Positions 1-6,201 of a stretch of DNA of 6,406 bases are shown piece after piece. Where the stretch lies: positions 1 through 6,406 of the forward strand of contig JAPPBK010000218.1 of NCBI GenBank assembly GCA_026705105.1, given 5' to 3'. The translations under genes were made by a program, and so were the position numbers. This stretch comes from Chloroflexota bacterium. Its GTDB lineage: Bacteria > Chloroflexota > Dehalococcoidia > Bin125. Position 1 is the first letter of the stretch; every line of letters begins with the position of its first letter. Under the pieces are notes generated by a model. The model was given only the letters and a program-made list of their open reading frames with translations, did no database searches and was not told the DNA's origin.

Positions 1-1201
1 CGCCGCCCGAGGCCTGCTCGGTCTCGGCGATCCGGCGCAGCGTCTCGACCAGGAACGCGCCCGTCCCGCAGCAGGGATCGAGCACGTAGACGCGCTCGTC
101 GGCCAGTCCCTTGGCAATGCCCAGATCGTCGCGCAGCGCCCGGTCGACGCGGGCCACCATGTAGCGCACGATCTCGCGCGGCGTGTACCAGACGCCAAGT
201 TGCTTGCGCAGGTCGGGATCGAAGGCTTCGAGGAACGGCTCGTAGAAGTACTGCACCGCCTCGCCCTCCGAGAAGCGCGTGAGGAACGCCTCGCGATCGA
301 CGCGCTCCAGCGCCGCCTCGGTCCAGTCGAGCACTTCGTCCAGTCCCAGCCGCTCCAGTCGGCCGGGGTCGGTGACCTGGTGGAAGAGCATGCGCAGCAC
401 GGGCGCGCGCAACTCGTACACGGTGTCCTTCCAGCCGAAGCGTCCCGGATTGCCGGCCCGCGCCCAGAGCACCCAGGCGGCGAAGACGCCGTAGAACAGC
501 GTCTGCACCAGCGTCGAGCGGAAGAACCGGCCGCCGTCCTCGCTGTCGAACGACATACCAAGCGCCTGCTCGATCGCCCCGCGGATCGTCTGGAGCGAGT
601 CTTCTTCCTCCGCCGCCTGCTCGACGCGCTGCAAGGCGTCGCGCGCGTAGGAGGCGAGCAGCCGGGCGAGGTCGCGCGGCTCGGAGATGGTCGAGCGGTG
701 CGACATCACGCGCAGCAGGTATTCGCCCAACGAGACACCGTGTCGGTTGGCGGCGCGTGTGGTGTGTTCGAGCAGGTCGTCGAAGGCGGCGTTGGAGTCA
801 GCGAGCGAGTAGCGCTCGAGCGTCACCTTTGCGCCGCCGTTGTCCTGTCCGACCAGGGCGAACTCGCGCAGGTTGGTCACAAGAACGAGCTTGCGCGTCT
901 GCCAGTACTGGTTGACCTGTTCGGAGGCGATCAACGCGTCGAGGTCGGCGTCGGCGCCCTTGACCTCGACTACACCGCGGTCGGGGTCCATGTTGTCGCC
1001 GGAGAAGAATCCGAGGTCGGGCTGGCCGGAGGCGGTCTCGCTGTAGTGGACGACCGCGCGGACCTTCGGTGTCAGTTCGTCGCCGATGGCGTCGAAGAGG
1101 TTGTCGAGCGCGGTGTAGTGGGAGAGTTCGGGCGTCCCGACGCGGCTGACGACGGCGATCGCGTCGAGGTATTGCTTGACGGCATGGCGGAGTTCACTCA
1201 C
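1..1201 (-). CDS. Single-chain restriction-modification enzyme (nuclease plus N6-adenine methyltransferase), C-terminus cut by window edge
   Basis: The first 400 codons are present; the rest lies beyond position 1. Reading from a GTG at 1201, residues 61-62 (PD) and 79-81 (EVK) make a PD-(D/E)XK nuclease signature inside an N-terminal alpha/beta region of about 130 residues. A mainly helical stretch follows (about 135-330). Then comes LGVWYTPREIVRYMV (335-349), typical of the segment just before the catalytic domain of gamma-type N6-adenine methyltransferases, and motif I DPCCGTGAFL (375-384), the S-adenosylmethionine-binding loop. The catalytic NPPY motif and the target-recognition domain would lie outside the window. 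In the family such proteins both methylate and cut DNA (type IIG/IIL, or the methylase part of type ISP). No Walker A or helicase motif is visible between nuclease and methylase, which argues against a classical type ISP enzyme. The start is preceded by GGGGGA five bases upstream and overlaps the stop of the reductase gene. A stand-alone methylase with an inactive nuclease remains possible. Confidence 0.85.
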   Translation of the reverse strand, partial: MSELRHAVKQYLDAIAVVSRVGTPELSHYTALDNLFDAIGDELTPKVRAVVHYSETASGQPDLGFFSGDNMDPDRGVVEVKGADADLDALIASEQVNQYWQTRKLVLVTNLREFALVGQDNGGAKVTLERYSLADSNAAFDDLLEHTTRAANRHGVSLGEYLLRVMSHRSTISEPRDLARLLASYARDALQRVEQAAEEEDSLQTIRGAIEQALGMSFDSEDGGRFFRSTLVQTLFYGVFAAWVLWARAGNPGRFGWKDTVYELRAPVLRMLFHQVTDPGRLERLGLDEVLDWTEAALERVDREAFLTRFSEGEAVQYFYEPFLEAFDPDLRKQLGVWYTPREIVRYMVARVDRALRDDLGIAKGLADERVYVLDPCCGTGAFLVETLRRIAETEQASGG

Positions 1202-2153
1202 CGCGATCCCCCAACTTCCCGACCAGCGTCGCCACCATCGACATCATCGGGCACGGGACACCCAGCTCGCTGGCCCGTTGCACCGGCTGGCGGAAGATGG
1301 CGTCTAGTTCGAGGGGGCGGCCGTTGTTGTAGTCGATCACGGTGCTGGGACGGTAGGCGCCCATGCCGAGGGTCTGGGTGAGGAACTGGTGGGCGAGGCG
1401 GCCGCCGTCGATGCGCACGGACTCGCCGCGCGATTCGAGGTCGGCGTTGCCGGCGTCGACGATCTCCTTGATGATCTCATAGGCCGCGTCGTAGAGCGGC
1501 GGCTCGGTGATCACCTGGTCGACGCCGACGCCGCCGGCGATCACGCAGAGGCCGTTGAAGGGGATGTTCCAGCAGAGCTTCTCCCAGCGCGCCTTGAGCA
1601 GGCTGGGTTCGGGCCGGATTTCGACCTTGCTGCCGGCGAACAGGTCGACGCCGCGCTGCAGCTCGTCGGGGTCGTCGCCGTGGTGTCCGAGGTTGATTGC
1701 GCCGAACTCCTCGTGCACGATGCGACCGGGCTCGCCGCGGATCACGCCGATAAATCCGAGCCCGCCGAACAGCGACGTGCCGTAGGGGAGCTGCGCCGCG
1801 ATCTCGTCGTCGACGGTGAGGCCGTTCATGATTGCGAGGACGCGCGTGTCGCCGGAGAGCAGCGGTTCCAGCAGCTTCGGGATGTCGGGAATCGCGGTCG
1901 CTTTGAGTCCGATCAGGACCCAGTCGACGGGGCCGTGCGCGGCCAGCGCCTCGGGTGTGCGCTCGACGGTCGGAGCGTCCAGCGACAGGTCGCCGAGGTG
2001 GCTGGTCAGGTGCAGTCCTCCGGCCTTGACCGCGTCGTAGTCGCGGCGCATGAGGAAGCGGACCCCGTGGCCGGCCTCGGCGAGTCTCATGCCGAAGTAG
2101 CAGCCGATCGCGCCGGCGCCGACGACGGCGACTCGCTGGGGTTGTGGGTGCAA
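1194..2153 (-). CDS. Ketopantoate reductase (PanE/ApbA) family oxidoreductase
   Basis: A 319-residue protein, close to the usual family length of about 300. It opens with a Rossmann strand and the dinucleotide motif VGAGAIG (residues 11-17). N110-G111 fits the conserved substrate-side Asn. The helical C-terminal domain carries the family motif around W190-E-K192-L-C-W-N196, where the Lys corresponds to the catalytic Lys of PanE. RPLELDAI (279-286) has the Glu that binds substrate. Family members reduce 2-dehydropantoate to pantoate with NADPH for coenzyme A synthesis, but many paralogues act on other 2-keto acids, and nothing here is from the pantothenate pathway, so the substrate is open. 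The start is a TTG at 2153; no ATG, GTG or TTG lies in frame in the adjoining upstream repeat, and the motif begins only ten residues in. A G-rich stretch of the repeat just upstream would serve as ribosome binding site. The stop overlaps the GTG start of the restriction gene by 8 bases. Confidence 0.88.
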   Translation of the reverse strand: MHPQPQRVAVVGAGAIGCYFGMRLAEAGHGVRFLMRRDYDAVKAGGLHLTSHLGDLSLDAPTVERTPEALAAHGPVDWVLIGLKATAIPDIPKLLEPLLSGDTRVLAIMNGLTVDDEIAAQLPYGTSLFGGLGFIGVIRGEPGRIVHEEFGAINLGHHGDDPDELQRGVDLFAGSKVEIRPEPSLLKARWEKLCWNIPFNGLCVIAGGVGVDQVITEPPLYDAAYEIIKEIVDAGNADLESRGESVRIDGGRLAHQFLTQTLGMGAYRPSTVIDYNNGRPLELDAIFRQPVQRASELGVPCPMMSMVATLVGKLGDRGE

Positions 2154-2156
2154 GGG

Positions 2157-2204
2157 GAGCCCCCCTCTGCCTTCGGCATCTCCCCCCGCGGAGCGGGGGG
2201 AGAG
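2157..2204. repeat. GC-rich double-hairpin intergenic repeat, copy A
   Basis: This contains two adjacent stems. TGCC-TTC-GGCA (2168-2178) is small. The second (2179-2203) is a perfect 11-base-pair stem, TCTCCCCCCGC pairing with GCGGGGGGAGA around a GGA loop. The same arrangement (C-run, small stem with TTC loop, CTCCCCC, three-base loop, GGGGGA) occurs at 5041-5082, so this is a repeat family rather than a chance palindrome. On the minus strand its G-rich end lies directly before the TTG start of the reductase. No T-run follows either stem on the minus strand, so it is not a standard intrinsic terminator. A REP-like element is the best description. Confidence 0.75.
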
Positions 2205-2223
2205 CGTGTTGGTGTCTGGCTTG

Positions 2224-2249
2224 TCTCCCCCTCGCGGAGCGGGGGGAGA
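2224..2249. repeat. Second large hairpin, direct repeat of the copy A stem
   Basis: TCTCCCCC-T-CGC pairs with GCGGGGGGAGA around a GGA loop; the single T at 2232 is bulged, otherwise all 11 pairs form. The sequence matches 2179-2203 nearly base for base and starts 45 bases further on, so the gap between the oxidase and reductase genes holds two strong hairpins in tandem. The oxidase stop codon (2265-2267) lies 15 bases away. The element could protect the 3' end of the oxidase message or slow downstream transcription; both roles are inferred. Confidence 0.7.
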
Positions 2250-2264
2250 GTATGTGATAGGTCG

Positions 2265-3443
2265 CTAGTCACCCGCCGCGGTCTGCGAGGCGAGCGGCTC
2301 GACCATGCGGTCAATGCGGAAGAGGCCCAGGTTGTGCTCGGTGCGGCGGTGCATGCTGAGGTCGGCGAGCGCTTCGCCGATGGCCGGGGCGAACTTGAAG
2401 CCGTGACCCGAGCATGGGCTGGCGACGACGATGTTGGGCCGCTTGGGGTGGATGTCGATCAGGAAATGGTGATCGGGCGTGTGCGTGTAGAGACAGGTCT
2501 CGGCGCGCAGCAGCCTCCCCGAGACATCGGGGAACGTGTTGGCGAGGAAGTCCCGCACGCGGCGCCCGTCGGTTTCGGTGATCTCGCGGCTGTAGCCGGA
2601 CGGATCGACGGTCTCCAGCGGCTGGTGCAGTCCCAGCTTGAAGCCTTTCCCGATGTTGGGAAACCCGTAGCCCGTATCGGTCTCGCTGCGCTGCCACATC
2701 CAGAAGGGGATCGCGCCGAGCTCGAAGTGGTCGTGGTTTGCGCGCGCCTCGAACCAGTACATCACCTGGCGGGTGACGTTGAGCGGCAGGTTGAGCTTGC
2801 CCAGCAGTCCCGCGTTCCAGGCCCCCGAGGTCACGACCATGCGCTCGGCCTCATACGTGCCGCGCGCAGTCTGGATCATGACCGGCGATTCGAGGTCGTC
2901 CATCTCGATCGGCAGCCAGCGGTCGACCGGTTCGTCGAAGTGCAGGTCCGCGCCGTGCGCGGCCGCCTGGTTGAGCTGACCATTGAGCGCGGTGTCGATG
3001 TCGAGCATGCCCGCGCGCTGTTCCAGCACGCCGACGAGGTCGTCGGTGACGTGAATGCCCGGGTAGCGGCGACGCAGCTCGGCGGCGTCCATCTGCTCGA
3101 CCGCGATGTCGTGCTCGCGGGCGCTGTCAACCACGCCCTGGACGAGGTCGTTGCCCTCCGGGCCCAGCGAGAGCGCGCCGGTCTGGGTGAAAATCGGTTG
3201 TCCGACGGCGTCGGAGAGTTCGTCCCAGAGTTCGTAGGCGCGGCGGACGAAGGGCACGTAGGACGGCCCCTCGGTGTAGGCTTCGCGGATGCCGCGGCTG
3301 TCGCCATGGGTGGAGCCGAAGACGTGCGGCGGCCGGAAGCGATCGAAGCCGATCACACGCTGTCCGCGCCGAGACAGATGCCAGGCCGCAGCGGAGCCCA
3401 TCGCTCCGAGCCCGACAACGGCCACGTCAAATCTCTCAGGCAT
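2265..3443 (-). CDS. Monomeric sarcosine oxidase / N-methyl-L-tryptophan oxidase family flavoprotein
   Basis: A 392-residue FAD enzyme, matching the family length of about 370-390. The FAD-binding GLGAMG (11-16) sits at the N-terminus, followed by GSTHGDSRGIREAY (43-56), whose H46 and R50 match residues near the flavin in this family. FKLGLH (268-273) carries the Lys (K269) used for oxygen activation. C317 in the motif ETCLYTHTPD is the expected cysteine for covalent attachment of FAD, and SPCSGHGFKFAPAIGE (342-357) is the C-terminal family signature. Such enzymes oxidise secondary amino acids, for sarcosine giving glycine, formaldehyde and hydrogen peroxide. The exact amine cannot be read from sequence. 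All key residues are present, so it should be active. It has no signal peptide and should be cytoplasmic. An in-frame extension up to 3617 exists, but it lacks family similarity and crosses the divergent promoter and the ankyrin gene; the ATG at 3443 has an excellent Shine-Dalgarno. Confidence 0.93.
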   Translation of the reverse strand: MPERFDVAVVGLGAMGSAAAWHLSRRGQRVIGFDRFRPPHVFGSTHGDSRGIREAYTEGPSYVPFVRRAYELWDELSDAVGQPIFTQTGALSLGPEGNDLVQGVVDSAREHDIAVEQMDAAELRRRYPGIHVTDDLVGVLEQRAGMLDIDTALNGQLNQAAAHGADLHFDEPVDRWLPIEMDDLESPVMIQTARGTYEAERMVVTSGAWNAGLLGKLNLPLNVTRQVMYWFEARANHDHFELGAIPFWMWQRSETDTGYGFPNIGKGFKLGLHQPLETVDPSGYSREITETDGRRVRDFLANTFPDVSGRLLRAETCLYTHTPDHHFLIDIHPKRPNIVVASPCSGHGFKFAPAIGEALADLSMHRRTEHNLGLFRIDRMVEPLASQTAAGD

Positions 3444-3540
3444 ATTCTCAACCTCCTCACCGGTGTCGCCATGATATCCACCGCCTTGTTCGCACCTCCG
3501 CGAAGACTGTGCCGAGAGTGCGCGACGATATGCTGCTGCC
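3444..3540. promoter_or_regulatory. Divergent intergenic region between oxidase and ankyrin genes, with candidate -10 elements
   Basis: This 97-base gap must hold the start signals of both divergent genes. For the plus-strand gene, TATGCT at 3529-3534 lies six bases before the ATG at 3541, where a -10 box of a leaderless message would sit, and no Shine-Dalgarno is seen near that ATG. For the minus-strand oxidase, TATCAT (3471-3476 read in reverse) matches a -10 consensus at five of six bases. Neither has a good -35 box at standard spacing, so both are tentative. I see no operator-like palindrome. Confidence 0.35.
3452..3457 (-). promoter_or_regulatory. Shine-Dalgarno AGGAGG of the oxidase gene
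   Basis: The minus strand reads AGGAGG ending 8 bases before the ATG at 3443. This is a full consensus match at good spacing and decides the start against the longer open frame. Confidence 0.9.
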
Positions 3541-4599
3541 ATGATCCGACTGGCAGTGTTCGTATCGCTTGTCGTCGTCGGACTGGCCGTAGCGGCGTGC
3601 GTGGACAATGTGCCCAAAGCTCAGCAGACATCGAAAACAACACCTGAGCAGCAAGTGGTCGAGGAGCCGGAAAGCATCGACGACTCGCTGTGCTTCTTGC
3701 TCGACCCGTTGATTAACCGGCGGTCCTTCACTCAACAAGGTGTCGTCGATCACGAGGCCATTGAGGCGATTGAACGAGGCGCAACGATCAACGCGCGTTG
3801 CAGCGATGGCTTCTCGCCGCTCCACCTTGCAGCGGCTCACAGAGGCGTGCGAGTGGTTGAACTGCTGTTGGAATTTGGCGCCGATGTCGATGCGGTCAAC
3901 AGCGCCGGAGAAACGCCACTGATCTACGCCGCCGGCGCGGGCGCGGGCCTCGACTCCAACTCGCCCTCATTGGAGCGGCTGCTGAGCGCCGGCGCGGACA
4001 TCAATGCCACCAAGGAGTATGGACAGTCCGCGCTTCATGTCGCGGCGTTGGCCGGTAAGCCAGATGCGCTGGCGACGTTGTTGGAACACGAACCGGTCCT
4101 GGAAACGGGAGACAGTGGCGGTCGCACCGCCCTGCACTACGCGGCCATTCAAACTGCGACCGCAGAGCCAGTGCGACTGCTGCTCGGTGCCGGTCTCGAT
4201 CCGAATGCCACCTCAACCGACGGCACGACCCCACTGCACTTCGCTGCGAACAACGGAAGCGCAGAAGCCTCCCAACTGTTGCTCGAGGCAGGCGCGGATG
4301 CGAATCCCATCAACGAAGTCGGCATGAGTCCGCTGCACTACGCGGCTCCCGAGGGCGGCGCGGCATTGATTCGTGTCCTCCTGGAACACGGCGCGGATCC
4401 CAACATCCGCGACGCGGAAGGTCGAACCGCATTGCATATCGCAGCCCGCCAGAACCCGCTGTCGGCGGTCGCGGAGCTGTTGCTCGACGCCGGCGCAGAT
4501 GTCTCGGTTGAGGACAGGCACGGCAACACCGCCTGCGATGTTCTCAGCCGCTACCTGTCGGACCCGGAAGTCCGGCAACGCATTTGCGATCTCAACTAG
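3541..4599 (+). CDS. Ankyrin-repeat lipoprotein
   Basis: A 352-residue protein. The N-terminus MIRLAVFVSLVVVGLAVAAC is a lipoprotein signal peptide with lipobox VAAC, so C20 is predicted to be lipidated and the protein anchored to the outer face of a membrane. Residues 21-48 form a polar linker. A capping segment (about 66-88) precedes seven ankyrin repeats at about 89-121, 123-159 (with a loop insertion near 133-143), 161-193, 194-227, 228-260, 261-293 and 294-327, with the usual G-TPLH-AA and LL-GAD-N signatures. Residues 328-352 form a C-terminal cap. Ankyrin repeats bind other proteins; no enzymatic domain is present and the partner is unknown. It is the only plus-strand gene, divergent from the oxidase and converging on the DinB gene. 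By eye it is slightly less GC-rich than its neighbours. The ATG is chosen because the signal peptide starts exactly there. Confidence 0.92.
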   Translation: MIRLAVFVSLVVVGLAVAACVDNVPKAQQTSKTTPEQQVVEEPESIDDSLCFLLDPLINRRSFTQQGVVDHEAIEAIERGATINARCSDGFSPLHLAAAHRGVRVVELLLEFGADVDAVNSAGETPLIYAAGAGAGLDSNSPSLERLLSAGADINATKEYGQSALHVAALAGKPDALATLLEHEPVLETGDSGGRTALHYAAIQTATAEPVRLLLGAGLDPNATSTDGTTPLHFAANNGSAEASQLLLEAGADANPINEVGMSPLHYAAPEGGAALIRVLLEHGADPNIRDAEGRTALHIAARQNPLSAVAELLLDAGADVSVEDRHGNTACDVLSRYLSDPEVRQRICDLN

Positions 4600-5038
4600 C
4601 AGCCGCAGAGCCGGCTTGCGACTTCATCTCCGAGGCCACCTGCGACATCGAGTTGTGCTCCCAGTAGAGGACATGTTCGACGTGCTCGCGGATTGACCAC
4701 TCGTCATTGGGTGCTTTGGCGTCGAGTAGGGCGTCGTCCATGTGCAAGAGTTGGCCGACCAGTTCGGCCCTCTGGAAGATGAGGTCGCGAGTCAAGTGCG
4801 AGAGCGGAGATTCCTGCATCTGCTTCGCCGTGTAGCGGGCAGTCGAGACCGCGCCGGCGTGCATGCGGTCGTGTTCGGCGTTGTGCACCAGCAAGCGCCG
4901 GACGCCGCCGTTCATCGCGCAGCCGTGCTCGGTCGGGAACGACAGGTCGTCCTCAGACAGCGCCGAGAGCTGCTCGATTGTGTCGGTCAACTGGCGCAGC
5001 AGCTGGAGCGCGAGTTCGGTGGATTCGTTCGTTGGCAT
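4592..5038 (-). CDS. DinB-fold (DinB/YfiT-like) metal-binding protein
   Basis: A 148-residue, mostly helical protein, matching the roughly 150 residues of the DinB four-helix-bundle superfamily. The likely metal ligands are H56 and H60 (HDRMH, residues 56-60) and H122 in EWSIREHVEH (113-122), the classic WS-x-EH-x-x-H signature. In most family members the WS motif comes first and the HxxxH motif last; here the order is reversed. Superfamily members include thiol-dependent transferases and damage-inducible proteins, but most have no known role, and none can be assigned here. The protein is probably cytoplasmic; no signal or membrane segment is seen. The ATG at 5038 has GGAGG six bases upstream, inside the hairpin repeat. 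The stop codon overlaps the end of the convergent ankyrin gene by 8 bases. The final eight or so residues are low-complexity Ala/Ser. Confidence 0.8.
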   Translation of the reverse strand: MPTNESTELALQLLRQLTDTIEQLSALSEDDLSFPTEHGCAMNGGVRRLLVHNAEHDRMHAGAVSTARYTAKQMQESPLSHLTRDLIFQRAELVGQLLHMDDALLDAKAPNDEWSIREHVEHVLYWEHNSMSQVASEMKSQAGSAAAS

Positions 5039-5040
5039 GG

Positions 5041-5082
5041 GCCCCCTCCGCCCCTTCGGGGCACCTCCCCCAGAGGGGGAAG
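5041..5082. repeat. GC-rich double-hairpin intergenic repeat, copy B
   Basis: This fills almost the whole gap between the hydrolase stop and the DinB start. GCCCC-TTC-GGGGC (5050-5062) and TCCCCC-AGA-GGGGGA (5066-5080) form adjacent stems. Read on the minus strand it matches copy A at 2157-2204 in order and orientation: GGGGGAG, a purine, TGCC, GAAG, GC, a purine, GAGGGGG. The small stem is two pairs longer here and the large stem shorter, with pairing kept, which indicates conserved structure. Its GGAGG lies six bases before the DinB ATG and is its probable ribosome binding site. Confidence 0.72.
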
Positions 5083-5089
5083 TCTAGGT

Positions 5090-6127
5090 TTAGTCGTTTC
5101 CCTGTGCGAGGAAATCAAGCAGCGTCTTGTTGGTGAAGTCGGGCGCTTCTTCGGGGAAGAAGTGGCCTGCGCCGGGGACGCCGACCGCAGTGAGGTCGGG
5201 GAAGTACATCGGGAACTGGTCGAAGAACGGGTTGCCCGAGGGCGTCTCGGTGCTGGCCCCACTGTCGGGCGCGAGGCGGGCGTTGCCGTACATCCAGAGC
5301 GCGGGCTTGTCGAAGCGCTTGTGCCGGTCCTCAGGGCCGTACTCCATGAACTCGCGGCCCCAGGGGTGATCGTTGAGTCCGCGCCGCCAGACCTCGCCGA
5401 CCAACGCAGATGTCAGCCGCTCGCAGCGGTAGCCGCCGGCGACGTTCGCATCCGAGCGCATCCGATGGAACGGCAGCGCGTGGCGGTAGTAGGAAATAGC
5501 GGCGGCGTGTGAGTCGGGGTCGGAAAAGGCCTGCTTGTAGACCTCGACATCCTCGTTAGTGGCCCAGCGATTCTGGGTCAGCCGCCGGCCGGACACGTTC
5601 CAGGGCGAGGCGGGCCAGTCGGGCAGCTCGGGGTCGGACTGGCCGGTGAAGATGGTCTCGATGAACTGTTGGTGGTACTCGGCGAAAAAGTGCTCGGGCA
5701 GCGGCCGCGCCTTGAACCAGAAGCCGTGGATCGCGGCCGGCGTCCAGACCGTGCAGAGCGTATCCATCAGCGCCGTCCGCGAGACGCGGTCCTGGTAGTC
5801 GATCACGAGCTTGAAGCCGATGATCCCGCCCCAGTCGTGTCCGATCACCGCCGCCTGTGCCACGTCGAAGTGGTCAAGCACGCCAACCATGTCGGCCGCC
5901 AGCGTCGCCCTGGAGACCGGCCCCGGCGGTTTGTCGGAGTCGCCGTAGCCGCGGGTGTCGGGAACGATGACGCGGTAGCCGGCGTCGACCAGCGCCGGCA
6001 CCTGGTAACGCCATTCATACGAGGTCTCGGGGAATCCATGAATCAGCAGTACGGGCGGCCCGTCGGACGGGCCGTCGGTGGTGACGTGGATCCGGATCCC
6101 GTTGGAATCGATGCGCTGGGTCTCCAT
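5090..6127 (-). CDS. Alpha/beta hydrolase, epoxide hydrolase-like
   Basis: A 345-residue protein of the epoxide hydrolase / haloalkane dehalogenase branch of alpha/beta hydrolases. HGFPE (30-34) forms the oxyanion side. RGYGDSDKP (59-67) is a branch signature. GHDWGG (96-101) is the nucleophile elbow with D98, which attacks the substrate to give an ester intermediate. Y151 and Y213/Y214 (in SYYR) are candidates for the two cap tyrosines that activate epoxides. GAGHFFPEEAP (319-329) carries the base H322. The W after D98 favours epoxide hydrolase over fluoroacetate dehalogenase. The usual acidic residue after the strand at 275-281 is not in its normal place (see findings). There is no signal peptide, so it should be cytoplasmic. 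The ATG at 6127 has GGAG six bases upstream. It lies between a flavin oxidoreductase and the DinB gene on the same strand; the true substrate is unknown. Confidence 0.88.
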   Translation of the reverse strand: METQRIDSNGIRIHVTTDGPSDGPPVLLIHGFPETSYEWRYQVPALVDAGYRVIVPDTRGYGDSDKPPGPVSRATLAADMVGVLDHFDVAQAAVIGHDWGGIIGFKLVIDYQDRVSRTALMDTLCTVWTPAAIHGFWFKARPLPEHFFAEYHQQFIETIFTGQSDPELPDWPASPWNVSGRRLTQNRWATNEDVEVYKQAFSDPDSHAAAISYYRHALPFHRMRSDANVAGGYRCERLTSALVGEVWRRGLNDHPWGREFMEYGPEDRHKRFDKPALWMYGNARLAPDSGASTETPSGNPFFDQFPMYFPDLTAVGVPGAGHFFPEEAPDFTNKTLLDFLAQGND

Positions 6128-6201
6128 GGGCGGCTCCGATCGCTGTGTCGCGCAGGCTAGCGCGGGCTGTGACCGGGGTCGTCAGCGGCAAAACTCAGCG
6201 G

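Noticed and set aside
2179..2249. The hairpins as rho-independent terminators.
   Set aside because: The stems are strong but no T-run follows on either strand.
2157..2249. A short CRISPR array.
   Set aside because: The repeats are palindromic hairpins with only one short spacer-like gap and a partner copy 2.8 kb away between unrelated genes; no cas gene.
2087..2314. A 75-codon minus-strand frame through the hairpin cluster.
   Set aside because: It overlaps the reductase start and the oxidase end and is low-complexity sequence from the repeats; no domain or ribosome binding site.
3444..3617. N-terminal extension of the oxidase to an ATG at 3617.
   Set aside because: It lacks family similarity, overlaps the divergent ankyrin gene, and the internal ATG at 3443 has AGGAGG at ideal spacing and starts right before the FAD motif.
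1389..3647. A 752-codon open frame on the plus strand, and a 393-codon one at 200-1381.
   Set aside because: Both are antisense to genes with clear motifs (reductase, oxidase, restriction enzyme). Long antisense frames are expected at this GC content, and the translations show no recognisable domain.
4987..5262. A 91-codon minus-strand frame across repeat copy B.
   Set aside because: It runs out of frame through the well-supported hydrolase and DinB genes; Pro/Arg/Ser-rich shadow translation.
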